DNA of 64,000 nt from DAOQTX01 sp035340715 (GTDB lineage Bacteria; Bacteroidota; Bacteroidia; AKYH767-A; OLB10), in assembly GCA_035340715.1 (NCBI GenBank), contig DAOQTX010000005.1, positions 1 to 64,000 on the forward strand. The letters run 5' to 3'. Numbering within the stretch: position 1 is the first letter of the stretch; each line of letters opens with the position of its first letter. Made by a program: the position numbers and the translations under genes. Below the pieces are notes generated by a model. The model saw nothing but the letters and a program-made list of their open reading frames with translations, made no database searches and was not told the DNA's origin. This document shows positions 1 through 9,200 of this stretch, in pieces.

Positions 1-261
1 CCCGATATGCTTCTTTCTCATAGTGGCTCTTTGTTTTTCTGAGAAATCAGATACATCAACTCCTTTAAAAATATATGCTCCTTTATTCGGTTTATCCAAC
101 ATTCCAAGAATATTTAATAAGGTAGATTTTCCGGATCCGGAGGGTCCCATTATAGCTACAAATTCCCCATCCGGAATCTGCAAGTTGACGGAATGCAATG
201 CGCGGGTTTGTAAGTCTCCCGACTCATATATTTTAGAAAGATTTTGCGTTTGAATAATCAT
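1..261 (-). CDS. ABC transporter ATP-binding protein, LolD/MacB type (5' part only)
   Basis: Only the first 87 codons are in the window; the gene runs off the left edge. Translating the minus strand from the ATG at 259-261 gives a start MIIQTQNLSKIY and then a Walker A motif GPSGSGKST at about residues 40-48, followed by LLNILGMLDKP. That is the pattern of the LolD/MacB/FtsE class of ATPases, which work with FtsX-like permeases in lipoprotein release or MacAB-TolC-type efflux. It is divergent from a two-component system, with two tandem palindromes between, so it is a likely target of that regulator. The substrate cannot be told from this fragment. Confidence 0.9.
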   Translation of the reverse strand, partial: MIIQTQNLSKIYESGDLQTRALHSVNLQIPDGEFVAIMGPSGSGKSTLLNILGMLDKPNKGAYIFKGVDVSDFSEKQRATMRKKHIG

Positions 262-340
262 ATCTGTTTAGGATATAAAAACAATGCCAATGCAATCAAC
301 TATTAATTTATAGTAAAAAGTAATGTTGTATTGCATTGAG

Positions 341-377
341 TGTCCGAAAACGAACACTGCTTGTCCGATTTCGGATA
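341..377. promoter_or_regulatory. Two tandem imperfect palindromes, probable response-regulator operators
   Basis: 341-356 reads TGTCCGAAAACGAACA and 362-377 reads TGTCCGATTTCGGATA. Both fit TGTCCG-N4-CGGACA with one mismatch each. Their starts are 21 bp apart, about two helical turns, so two dimers would sit on the same DNA face. They lie between the divergent ABC ATPase gene (start 261) and the NtrC-type regulator (start 426). A likely role is binding of the Fis-type helix-turn-helix of that regulator; this is inference. No convincing -24/-12 sigma-54 promoter was found next to them. Confidence 0.6.
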
Positions 378-425
378 TGGTATATGGAATGGGAAAGTCG
401 TATTTTTAAAAATTATTTTTTATCC

Positions 426-1775
426 ATGCTTAGTGATGCACGAATATTAATAGTCGATGACGATGCTGATGTGAGAACTGCCTTGAGTTTATTGCTCAAA
501 GGCAAAGTGGGAATGATAGAATCGATTGGGTCGCCAGAGATGCTCTTGAATAGTATTGAGAAATTTTCACCCGATATTGTCATTCTTGATATGAACTTTA
601 GAGGTTCAATTAACAGTGGTAATGAGGGAATGTTCTGGATGAATAAGATAAAAAATCATCATCCTAAAATCGACATCGTTTTGATTACAGCATTTGGAGA
701 TATTAATCTGGCTGTAAAAGCCATGAAAGAAGGAGCCTCTGAGTTTATCGTTAAGCCATGGGATAACTCAGATTTGTTAGCCACACTTTCTCAGCTTTCG
801 GAATTGAGAAAGAGCAGAAATCAGATTAACAAAATAGATAGTACTAAGGTCATTCAATCCAGCGATAAGTTCATTGGCAATAATCCTTCCATTGTTAAAA
901 TGATGAATTTGGTTAAGAGCGTTGCTCCTACCGAAGCAAATGTTTTGATAACAGGAGACAATGGTACGGGCAAAGATTTATTAGCCGAACAAATACATTT
1001 GAAATCAAACAGAGCAGACAAGCCTTTTGTAAAGGTAGATGTTGGTACTATTCCTGAATCTCTTTTTGAGAGTGAATTATTTGGATATAAAAAAGGAGCT
1101 TTTACTGATGCGAGAGAGGATAAACCTGGCCGATTGTCAGAAGCTAATGGCGGAACTTTATTTCTTAACGAGATTGCTAATTTGTCTCCACAACTTCAAG
1201 CAAAATTGCTCACATTGATTCAAGAAAAGTCGTATGTACCTTTAGGTAATTCTAAAATGGAATTTTGCAATTTCAGATTGATTTGTGCTACTAATGCACC
1301 TTTGAATAAATTGGTTCATGAAAAAACATTTAGGCAAGATTTGTACTATCGTATTCGCACTATTGAGATATTCGTTCCTTCCTTAGCAGATCGTTTGGAT
1401 GATATTGAACGATTGTCTGTACATTTTGTAGATCAGTTTAGGCTTAAGTATAATAAATCCGTGCAGTTGTCAAGCGCTGCATTAGACTATCTGAAAACCC
1501 ATACATGGCCTGGAAATGTTAGAGAGTTAAAGCATGTGATTGAGCGCGCTGTTATTTTATGCGAAGAGAATGATTTTATAAACGTGGTTCATTTAGATTT
1601 GAATGAGAAAAATGCTGCTAGTGATTTAATGAAAGCAACTACATTAGATGAAATAGAAAGTGAAGCCATAGTTAAAGCGTTAAGTCAATACAATGGAAAT
1701 ATTTCTGCAGCGGCAAAGGCCTTAGGTATTACCCGATCATCTTTGTACAGAAGAATCGAGAAACATGGTATTTAA
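426..1775 (+). CDS. NtrC-family sigma-54-dependent response regulator
   Basis: A 449-residue three-domain regulator: receiver (about 1-125, acidic pocket DDD near residue 11 and phospho-acceptor D55 in ILDMNF), AAA+ domain (Walker A GDNGTGKD at 177-184) and a C-terminal Fis-type helix-turn-helix. I chose the ATG at 426 because the receiver starts right after it; an in-frame ATG at 336 would add 30 residues unlike the family and overlap the palindromes. The sigma-54 contact loop reads GAFTDA instead of GAFTGA. The Walker B motif reads FLNE instead of FLDE (N248), which in related activators would be expected to impair ATP hydrolysis. The kinase gene overlaps its 3' end by 11 nt, so the two are translationally linked. 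Confidence 0.9.
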   Translation: MLSDARILIVDDDADVRTALSLLLKGKVGMIESIGSPEMLLNSIEKFSPDIVILDMNFRGSINSGNEGMFWMNKIKNHHPKIDIVLITAFGDINLAVKAMKEGASEFIVKPWDNSDLLATLSQLSELRKSRNQINKIDSTKVIQSSDKFIGNNPSIVKMMNLVKSVAPTEANVLITGDNGTGKDLLAEQIHLKSNRADKPFVKVDVGTIPESLFESELFGYKKGAFTDAREDKPGRLSEANGGTLFLNEIANLSPQLQAKLLTLIQEKSYVPLGNSKMEFCNFRLICATNAPLNKLVHEKTFRQDLYYRIRTIEIFVPSLADRLDDIERLSVHFVDQFRLKYNKSVQLSSAALDYLKTHTWPGNVRELKHVIERAVILCEENDFINVVHLDLNEKNAASDLMKATTLDEIESEAIVKALSQYNGNISAAAKALGITRSSLYRRIEKHGI

Positions 1776-3078
1776 AAAGATACGAAATCGATTGTGGATT
1801 CAGACCTTGTTGCTTGTCTTTAGTATAGGGTTGTTTATGTTTCTCGTAATCCATAAATCATATTTAATAACACCCTTGTTATTACTTATAGTAATTATTA
1901 TGCAAGTGTATGAAATGCAACGGTATATCGATCGTAATAATCGGCACTTCAAAAATGTTTTGCAGAGCATACAACACAATGACTTTTCATTTCAAATAAA
2001 TGAGAATAAGGAATCTGGTTCTGCGCAAGAATTGGCTAAAGAGATTAATAAGGTCACAGGTTTATTTAGTGCTCTAAACAAAGAGAAAGATGATTATCGA
2101 TTATTGATTGATCATGTTTTAAACAGAGTTCCATTAGCTGTTGTTGTTTGTCAAAAAAACGTAGGGGAGGCAATATTTTTTAATGCTTTATCAAAAAAGC
2201 TAGTTGATCTTTCGATTAAAAAATATCAAAACAATTTTTTCAATTTAGTTACGAGTACAAAGGAAGGGGAGAAGTTGGTTATTGATGATGAAGATGTGGG
2301 TACAAGAGAATTGCATTTTAATGAAACAGAATTTATTATGCGTTCCAATCGATATAGTGTGTTTACCATTCAAGATTTGAAAGAAAAATTAGAAGAGCAG
2401 GAATTGGCATCATGGAGTTCATTGATTAAAATTTTAACACATGAGATTATGAATTCATTAACGCCTATTACCAGTTTGTCAGGCACAAGTAAAGAAATGT
2501 ATAATACTTGGTCAATAGAAAATCAATTGACTCCAGATATTGATATACTGACTGCTTTGGACACTATAGAAAACAGAAGCAAAGGGCTAATGCAATTTGT
2601 TAAAGCGTATCGCTTGATGGCAAAAGTTCCGGAACCTCAAAAAGTTGTGATTCAATTAGACAAAATGCTACGAAAGATTAAGTCAATGTTTGATGTAAAT
2701 CAGAATTCTAACCTTATTATCTCGGTTGACTCTACTATGACTATTTTTGCTGATGAGCAATTGATTGAACAAGTGATGATAAACGTAATTAAAAATGCAG
2801 AGGAGTCATTACAAAACAGTGATCAAAAGGACATTGTTGTTTCCGCTTCTGCAAATGCCAATCAAATGCTAAAAATTGAAGTTCAAGATAATGGTTGTGG
2901 TATTGAAGATGAATTGTTAGACCAAATTTTCATTCCTTTTTTCACTACCAAAAGTAATGGGAGTGGAATTGGATTGAGTTTAAGCAAGCAAATAATGAGA
3001 ATGCATCAAGGAAATATTGAAATAAACAGAAGGGCGCAAGGTGGAACTACTGTTTCAATCTGCTTGCCTCTGCACTAG
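1765..3078 (+). CDS. Sensor histidine kinase (NtrB/NtrY-like)
   Basis: A 437-residue inner-membrane kinase. Two hydrophobic helices at about 11-29 and 33-47 leave almost no periplasmic loop, so the signal is probably sensed in the membrane or cytoplasm. A linker and PAS-like region (50-200) follow, then a phospho-acceptor block with H226 in LTHEIMNSLTP, and an ATPase domain with the N box (NVIKNAEES), G1 box (DNGCGI), F box (FFTTK) and G2 box (GSGIGLSLSK). It overlaps the upstream response regulator by 11 nt and is its likely partner. Its stop codon overlaps that of convergent sucB. Confidence 0.92.
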   Translation: MVFKKIRNRLWIQTLLLVFSIGLFMFLVIHKSYLITPLLLLIVIIMQVYEMQRYIDRNNRHFKNVLQSIQHNDFSFQINENKESGSAQELAKEINKVTGLFSALNKEKDDYRLLIDHVLNRVPLAVVVCQKNVGEAIFFNALSKKLVDLSIKKYQNNFFNLVTSTKEGEKLVIDDEDVGTRELHFNETEFIMRSNRYSVFTIQDLKEKLEEQELASWSSLIKILTHEIMNSLTPITSLSGTSKEMYNTWSIENQLTPDIDILTALDTIENRSKGLMQFVKAYRLMAKVPEPQKVVIQLDKMLRKIKSMFDVNQNSNLIISVDSTMTIFADEQLIEQVMINVIKNAEESLQNSDQKDIVVSASANANQMLKIEVQDNGCGIEDELLDQIFIPFFTTKSNGSGIGLSLSKQIMRMHQGNIEINRRAQGGTTVSICLPLH

Positions 3079-4280
3079 AGTTCAAGAAGCCTCTTAATTG
3101 GATCTTTTCCTGAAAACATCAATTGTACAGGGTTCTCCAACATATTTTTGATCATCACCAAAAATCCTACCGATTCTCTACCGTCAATAATTCTATGATC
3201 ATATGAAAGCGCAACATACATCATTGGTTTAATCTCTACATTGCCATTAACAGCCATTGGGCGTTCAACAATATTGTGCATGCCTAAAATAGCACTTTGT
3301 GGTGGGTTGATGATGGGTGTCGACATAAGCGAACCAAATACACCTCCGTTGCTTATGGTAAAAGTTCCTCCACTCATTTCGTCCAAGCTTATTTTGTTTT
3401 CTCTTGCTCTTACCGCTACATCCGAAATAGCGCTTTCAATTTCATGCAGCGACATCGACTCTGCATTTCTGATTACCGGAACCATCAAACCTTTTGGAGC
3501 ACTCACGGCAATTCCAATATCACAATAGTTGTGATAAACAACTTCTTCACCATCAATCATAGCATTCACTGCAGGATAATTCAATAGTGCTTCAGTAACA
3601 GCCTTTGTGAAAAATGACATGAATCCCAAGCCTACACCATGCTTCTCTTTGAATTTTTCTTTGTACTGATTTCTAATTTTCATAATAGGTCCCATATCAA
3701 CCTCGTTGAAAGTAGTCAACATGGCGGTTTCATTTTTTACCGAAACCAATCGCTCAGAAATTTTCTTTCTAAGCATACTCATTTTTTCTCGTTTTACTTC
3801 GCGGCTTAATGGAGCATAGGACCTGGCTGAACTTGATTCAGCTTTAACACCATTCTTCAATTGATTTACGATATGCTGTTTCGTAATAATTCCACTTGAA
3901 TGGCCTGACTCATTTTGCGTGATCACTTTTGAAACTGCAGATTTTGATTGTTCACTTACGACTTCGGCTTTTGTTTCTTTATTCTCAACCTTTGCTGGTT
4001 CATTTTTACCCTTGTTTTCTGATTCATTTTTTTGCGAAGGTTTTATTGAGGTATCAATAGTACATACCGTAGCGCCAACTTTTACCGTTTCACCTTCAGC
4101 GACTAAAAGATTTAATTGCCCTGCTTCTGTTGCGTTTAGTGTTAAAGTTGCTTTATCGGAATCTATTTCAGCAAGCTCTTCATCTTTTTCAACAATGTCA
4201 CCGTCTTTTTTTAACCATCGTGCAATTTGCACTTCTGTAATGGATTCGCCCGGGCTGGGCACACTCATTTTTACCTTCAT
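3075..4280 (-). CDS. sucB: 2-oxoglutarate dehydrogenase E2, dihydrolipoyl succinyltransferase
   Basis: This is the E2 core of the 2-oxoglutarate dehydrogenase complex (TCA cycle), moving succinyl groups to CoA. The 401 residues show a lipoyl domain (1-77, lipoylated K43 in DSDKA), a charged K/E/N-rich linker (about 80-112), a short peripheral-subunit-binding region (113-143) and the acyltransferase domain (155-401) with the active-site motif SYDHRIIDGRE near the end. The subunit-binding region lacks the usual GTG loop and the Arg-rich helix, so E3/E1 docking may be altered. The start overlaps the sucA stop by 4 nt (ATGA), giving a tight sucA-sucB operon. E3 is not in the window. Confidence 0.95.
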   Translation of the reverse strand: MKVKMSVPSPGESITEVQIARWLKKDGDIVEKDEELAEIDSDKATLTLNATEAGQLNLLVAEGETVKVGATVCTIDTSIKPSQKNESENKGKNEPAKVENKETKAEVVSEQSKSAVSKVITQNESGHSSGIITKQHIVNQLKNGVKAESSSARSYAPLSREVKREKMSMLRKKISERLVSVKNETAMLTTFNEVDMGPIMKIRNQYKEKFKEKHGVGLGFMSFFTKAVTEALLNYPAVNAMIDGEEVVYHNYCDIGIAVSAPKGLMVPVIRNAESMSLHEIESAISDVAVRARENKISLDEMSGGTFTISNGGVFGSLMSTPIINPPQSAILGMHNIVERPMAVNGNVEIKPMMYVALSYDHRIIDGRESVGFLVMIKNMLENPVQLMFSGKDPIKRLLEL

Positions 4281-7012
4281 GATTTTACAAGTTGAATATT
4301 AGTAAGTTGTTGAATTATCTTTATTTGTTCTTTCTCGTGTTGTTTGTATGATCCTGTTGCTGGACTGGCACTTTCAGCTCTACTGATTAAGTTCCATTCT
4401 ATATCTCTTCTCATTCGAAGTAAATATGACCAAGCTCCCATATTTTCAGGTTCTTCTTGAACCCAATAAACCTTTTTGACTTGTTTATATTTCGACAAAA
4501 TGGCATCAATTTGCTTATGTGGGAATGGGTAAAGTTGCTCTATCCGTACAATAGCTACATCCTCCAATGGAATACTTTCTCTTTCACTTAGATCTAAAAT
4601 ATCATAATAAATTTTTCCACTACAAAAGAAGAGCGTTTCTGTCTGCTTACTTCTTGCATTGGGATCATCGATCACTTCTTTGAATTTTGATTGAGTGAAT
4701 TCTGATTTTTGAGAGATGCATTTAGGATGTCTTAATAAACTTTTTGGGGTAAAAACAATCAATGGTTTTCTGAATTCTCTCTTCAATTGCCTTCGAATGG
4801 CATGGAAAAAGTTGGCGGGAGTTGTACAGTTGATGATTTGAATATTGTCTTCAGCACACAAACATAAAAATCGTTCAAGACGAGCACTTGAATGTTCAGC
4901 GCCTTGGCCTTCAAATCCATGAGGAAGTAAAACAACAATACCATTCATTCTTCTCCATTTGTCCTCTGAAGAACTTAAGTATTGATCAAATATAATTTGA
5001 GCGCCATTAAAGAAATCTCCAAATTGCGCTTCCCACACAACAAGCGATTGCGGACTAGAAAATGCATACCCATACTCAAATCCTAATACACCATATTCTG
5101 ATAAAAGCGAATTGAAAATAAAGAATGGGGCTTCTTCTTTTGCTAAACTTCTTAACGGAACATATTGTTCTTCGCTTTCATCAAGTTTAACAACAGCATG
5201 TCGATGAGAAAAAGTTCCTCGTTCAACATCTTGTCCACTAATGCGAACCGGATGCCCTTCCATAAGCAAACTTCCATAGGCCATAAGTTCTGCCATGGCC
5301 CAATCTAACTTGCCTTTCCCTTTGAGCATTTCAGCTCTGTCGTTAAACAACTTTATTATTTTCTTAAAGAAGGTTTTGTTGGCAGGTAATTGCGAATTGA
5401 CCTTGCTTACTTTGTCAAACATTTCTTTCGAAATGGAAGTGTCGGGTGATTCATCAAAATCGGAAGATGATGAAACGCGAATGCCTGACCAACTTCCTTC
5501 TAAATAACGTTTGAATTTTGTTTTCGTATTTGCCTTTGCTTTACCTAAACTAACTTCTAACAAATTTTTAAACTCCTTTGCCATTTCATCTGCCAAAGCT
5601 TTCTCTACTTCGCCTTGTGCGACTAATTTTTGATGATAAATCTCTCGCGGATTAGGATGATTGGCAATGGCTTTATACAAAACTGGTTGCGTAAATCTTG
5701 GTTCATCACCTTCGTTATGTCCATATTTTCTGTAACATAAAAGATCAATAAAAACATCTCTATGAAAAGTTTGTCGGTATTCCATAGCCAATCGAATGAT
5801 GTGTACTAATGCCTCAACATCATCTCCATTGACATGAAAAACCGGAGATAAAGTTACTTTGGCCACATCCGTACAGTAAGTGCTCGAACGAGCATCCATG
5901 TAATTGGTAGTAAATCCAATCTGATTATTTATAACGATATGGATAGTGCCTCCAGTTTTATAACCTTTTAACAGCGACATTTGCAACACTTCATATACAA
6001 TACCTTGTCCAGCAATTGCTGCATCTCCATGTATTAGAATGGGAGCGATCATTTTTTCTGAACCACCAGGAGTCAGATCTATTTTAGAACGCACAATGCC
6101 TTGTACTATCGGATCAACTGCCTCTAAATGAGAAGGATTAGGCGTGACACTAAGATGTACTTTCTTTCCTTTCTCTGTTTTAATGTCACTTGAAAAACCA
6201 AGGTGATATTTTACATCACCATCAAAAATATTTTCTTCATATTCTTTACCTTCAAACTCATTGAAGATATCCTCATATGTTTTGTTCAAAATATTCGCTA
6301 GCACATTTAATCTTCCTCGATGCGCCATTCCTAATACAAATTCTTTAATGCCAAGTTCTGCCCCATATTCAATAACACTATCCAAAGCGGGTATTAATGT
6401 TTCAGCTCCTTCTAAGGAAAATCTTTTTTGACCAGGAAATTTGGTATGTAAAAAATTCTCAAAAGCAACAGCTTGATTGAGTTTATTTAGGATCTGTTTT
6501 TTTGAATCGATTGAAAACGAAGGTGTATTTTTATCTCCTTCCATTCTAGATTCAAGCCATTGCCGCTCTAAAGGATTGCGTATGTATCTATACTCCGCAC
6601 CAATACTTTGACAATAGGTTTGCTCCAGGGTGCTGATTATTTTTTCTAAAGAAGCAGGACCAATACCAATTTCATTTCCTGCTTGAAAAACAGTTTTCAA
6701 ATCAGATGCCTGAAAGCCAAAATTTGTATAATCTAAAGTTGGATTGTATTTTCTTCTTTCTCTAACCGGATTGGTTTTTGTAAACAAATGCCCTCGTGTT
6801 CTATATGCATTAATGAGATCTAACGCATTTAACTCTTTGTTTAAATTTAGTTTAGATTCTTTTCCATTTGAATATGTCTTTCTTGAAAAATCAAACCCTT
6901 CAAAAAATTGACGCCAACTAGGATCAATGCTATTTGGCTCCTTTAAAAATTGCTCGTAAAGATCTTCAATATTTTCAGCGGAAGTGCTATTCAAGTAAGA
7001 GTATGAATCCAT
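4277..7012 (-). CDS. sucA: 2-oxoglutarate dehydrogenase E1 component
   Basis: A 911-residue thiamine-diphosphate-dependent E1 that decarboxylates 2-oxoglutarate and passes the succinyl group to the lipoyl arm of E2. The N-terminus has the short E2-binding helix typical of E1o (SAENIEDLYEQFLKEP). GMAHRGRLNVLAN at 228-240 and HGDAAIAGQG at 328-337 belong to the substrate and ThDP sites, and the C-terminal transketolase-like half is complete. The length fits the family. It is the first gene of the sucAB operon, and a 17-bp perfect palindrome lies 10 bp upstream of its start codon, within the gap to the divergent DUF255 gene. Confidence 0.97.
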   Translation of the reverse strand: MDSYSYLNSTSAENIEDLYEQFLKEPNSIDPSWRQFFEGFDFSRKTYSNGKESKLNLNKELNALDLINAYRTRGHLFTKTNPVRERRKYNPTLDYTNFGFQASDLKTVFQAGNEIGIGPASLEKIISTLEQTYCQSIGAEYRYIRNPLERQWLESRMEGDKNTPSFSIDSKKQILNKLNQAVAFENFLHTKFPGQKRFSLEGAETLIPALDSVIEYGAELGIKEFVLGMAHRGRLNVLANILNKTYEDIFNEFEGKEYEENIFDGDVKYHLGFSSDIKTEKGKKVHLSVTPNPSHLEAVDPIVQGIVRSKIDLTPGGSEKMIAPILIHGDAAIAGQGIVYEVLQMSLLKGYKTGGTIHIVINNQIGFTTNYMDARSSTYCTDVAKVTLSPVFHVNGDDVEALVHIIRLAMEYRQTFHRDVFIDLLCYRKYGHNEGDEPRFTQPVLYKAIANHPNPREIYHQKLVAQGEVEKALADEMAKEFKNLLEVSLGKAKANTKTKFKRYLEGSWSGIRVSSSSDFDESPDTSISKEMFDKVSKVNSQLPANKTFFKKIIKLFNDRAEMLKGKGKLDWAMAELMAYGSLLMEGHPVRISGQDVERGTFSHRHAVVKLDESEEQYVPLRSLAKEEAPFFIFNSLLSEYGVLGFEYGYAFSSPQSLVVWEAQFGDFFNGAQIIFDQYLSSSEDKWRRMNGIVVLLPHGFEGQGAEHSSARLERFLCLCAEDNIQIINCTTPANFFHAIRRQLKREFRKPLIVFTPKSLLRHPKCISQKSEFTQSKFKEVIDDPNARSKQTETLFFCSGKIYYDILDLSERESIPLEDVAIVRIEQLYPFPHKQIDAILSKYKQVKKVYWVQEEPENMGAWSYLLRMRRDIEWNLISRAESASPATGSYKQHEKEQIKIIQQLTNIQLVKS

Positions 7013-7021
7013 TTTGGTCTT

Positions 7022-7038
7022 GCAGAAATGGTTTCTGC
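7022..7038. promoter_or_regulatory. Perfect palindrome in the sucA / DUF255 divergent gap
   Basis: GCAGAAATGGTTTCTGC has perfect 7-bp arms around a 3-bp centre. It lies 10 bp upstream of the sucA start and about 30 bp upstream of the divergent DUF255 gene. It could be an operator or a small hairpin in the sucA 5' leader. An octamer TAAATTTG at 7051-7058 fits the -7 consensus toward the DUF255 gene, but no well-spaced -33 element is visible. Confidence 0.4.
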
Positions 7039-7068
7039 TTATGATTTATGTAAATTTGTTAGAGTTTG

Positions 7069-9198
7069 ATGCAAAATTACTCTTTTTATAGCCAAAAATC
7101 TATCATTCTGGTGTCAATTTTAGGATGTTTGAACCTTTGCTATTCCTGTACGCAAACAAAGAATTCTGCATCAGATAATATTATAGAGCAACCAATGAGA
7201 AATCACTTACAATATGAAACCAGTCCTTACCTACTACAACATGCTGAAAACCCTGTTGATTGGTACCCATGGAATGAAGAGGCATTAACCCTTGCCAAAG
7301 AAAAGGACAAACTCATTTTGGTTAGCATAGGTTATTCCGCTTGTCATTGGTGTCATGTGATGGAAAAAGAATGTTTTGATGATACCGCTGTTGCTTCTTA
7401 TATGAATAATCATTTTATAAATATAAAAGTGGACCGAGAGGAACGCCCTGATATTGATATGGTGTATATGAATGCTGTACAATTGATGTCCGGCAGAGGC
7501 GGTTGGCCACTTAATGTCATTTGTCTTCCTGATGGACGACCTATATATGGTTGCACTTACCTTCCGAAAGATAAGTGGGTAAATATGTTGTATCAATTAG
7601 TAGATTTATTTGAAAAGGATAGACAAAAGTTAACCAACTATGCTACTGATGTAGTAGCAGGTATGCAAAAAATGAGTTTGATTGAACTTGAGACGGAAAG
7701 CAGCTCAGTCAACAGAGCATCCATCGATAAAATGTTTGCTGCCTTTACAACACAATTCGATACGGAAGAGGGTGGTTTTAATCGGGTTCCAAAATTTCCT
7801 ATGCCCTGCAACTATAAGTTTCTGCTAAGACATTACTATCATACTGGTGAAACTTCTGCATTGGAACAGGTCAAATTGAGTTTGAACAAAATGGCTTTTG
7901 GTGGTATCTATGATCAGATTGGTGGTGGTTTCTCAAGATATTCAACAGATCGTTTTTGGAAAGTACCTCATTTTGAAAAAATGCTTTATGATAATGCACA
8001 GTTGATTGGCTTATATGCCGAGGCTTTTAAACTTACTAAAGATGAGCTTTATAAGAAAATAGTTGATGAAACCATCTCTTTTGTTAATGAAGAGTTAACC
8101 AGCAAGGAAGGTACTTTCTTTTCAGCTTTAGATGCAGATAGCGATGGAGAAGAAGGAAAGTTCTATATATGGAGCGAGAAGGAAATAGATGATCTTTTGT
8201 CAAACGAATCAAATAGCTTTAAAAAATATTATAATGTTGGTACACTTGGAAAGTGGGAGTCGTCAAATATATTACTTAGAAGCAAAAGCGATGATGAAAT
8301 TGCGAGGCATTTCAAAATTTCTAAAGAGGATTTACAAAAATCTATTTCGAATTCATCAAAGATCCTATTATCCGAGAGGAACAAAAGAATAAAACCTTCA
8401 TTGGACGATAAGCAAATAATTTCTTGGAATGGAATTATGGTCGATGCACTATTGACAGCTTATGAATCAATAGGGAAGGCTGAGTATTTAGCAATGGCCG
8501 AAAAATCATTAAACGAGATAAAAAAAATGACTTGGTCGGAAAAGGGTGGATTGAAGCATACTATGAAAAATGGAACGGCTAAAGTGGATGGATTCTTGGA
8601 AGACTATGCATGGATGGCTCTTGCCTCTTTACATTATTTTAGCATCAGTAGTGATGAGAGTTGGTTGAACTGGAGTATTTCTCTAACAAATTATGCTGAA
8701 GAAAATTTTTATGATGAATCATCGGGCATGTTTTATTTCACGTCTAAGAATGGTGAAAAGTTAATACATCGGAAAATGGAATTAGAAGATAATGTCATTC
8801 CATCTTCTAACAGTGTGATGTGTGAAGTGTTGTTTAAGTTAGGATCATTGTTAATGGAAAATTCTTACCTAGAAAAATCCGAACGAATGGTTCACTCGAT
8901 GAATGATAATGCTTCAAAACATCCTCAAGCTTATGCCAATTGGGCTTGCAATATGATGAATTTTGTTTTTCCGTATTATGAAGTTGCAATAACAGGTTCC
9001 AATGCCCAAAATAAATTTACCAATCTCAATCAGCAGTATCTACCGAATCAGATTTCAGTATTCAGTACAAAATCAAGCAGCTTAATTTTTCTTAAAGACA
9101 AAGACTTTGATAGGCCTTTGATTTATGTATGTTCAAATGGAGCATGTAAAAAACCTGTTTCATCAGTAGAAGATGCAATACATCAAATTAAAGAATAA
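7069..9198 (+). CDS. DUF255 thioredoxin-like / six-hairpin protein, predicted lipoprotein
   Basis: A YyaL/SPATA20-family protein of 709 residues. After a hydrophobic leader (about 11-26) with candidate lipobox cysteines, the thioredoxin-like DUF255 domain begins with NHLQYETSPYLLQHAENPVDW and carries a CxxC motif in SACHWCHVME. The remaining 500 residues resemble the glycosidase-like alpha/alpha barrel of this family (GGIYDQIGGGFSRYSTD, PHFEKMLYDNAQL). The biochemical role of the family is not established; a redox role is inferred from CxxC. A TTG at 7066 is in frame, but the ATG at 7069 is preferred. It stands alone, converging on the giant T9SS gene with a 2-nt gap. Confidence 0.88.
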   Translation: MQNYSFYSQKSIILVSILGCLNLCYSCTQTKNSASDNIIEQPMRNHLQYETSPYLLQHAENPVDWYPWNEEALTLAKEKDKLILVSIGYSACHWCHVMEKECFDDTAVASYMNNHFINIKVDREERPDIDMVYMNAVQLMSGRGGWPLNVICLPDGRPIYGCTYLPKDKWVNMLYQLVDLFEKDRQKLTNYATDVVAGMQKMSLIELETESSSVNRASIDKMFAAFTTQFDTEEGGFNRVPKFPMPCNYKFLLRHYYHTGETSALEQVKLSLNKMAFGGIYDQIGGGFSRYSTDRFWKVPHFEKMLYDNAQLIGLYAEAFKLTKDELYKKIVDETISFVNEELTSKEGTFFSALDADSDGEEGKFYIWSEKEIDDLLSNESNSFKKYYNVGTLGKWESSNILLRSKSDDEIARHFKISKEDLQKSISNSSKILLSERNKRIKPSLDDKQIISWNGIMVDALLTAYESIGKAEYLAMAEKSLNEIKKMTWSEKGGLKHTMKNGTAKVDGFLEDYAWMALASLHYFSISSDESWLNWSISLTNYAEENFYDESSGMFYFTSKNGEKLIHRKMELEDNVIPSSNSVMCEVLFKLGSLLMENSYLEKSERMVHSMNDNASKHPQAYANWACNMMNFVFPYYEVAITGSNAQNKFTNLNQQYLPNQISVFSTKSSSLIFLKDKDFDRPLIYVCSNGACKKPVSSVEDAIHQIKE

Positions 9199-9200
9199 GG

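Noticed and set aside
272..290. Sigma-54 promoter before the ABC ATPase gene
   Set aside because: TTGGCA is present on the minus strand, but the expected GC at the -12 element is missing and the start would be within a few bases of the ATG.
336..425. Longer start for the response regulator
   Set aside because: The extra 30 residues do not match a receiver and would be encoded by the palindrome region.
3919..4302. Plus-strand ORF of 127 residues over sucB
   Set aside because: Antisense to the lipoyl domain and linker; composition is that of a shadow frame.
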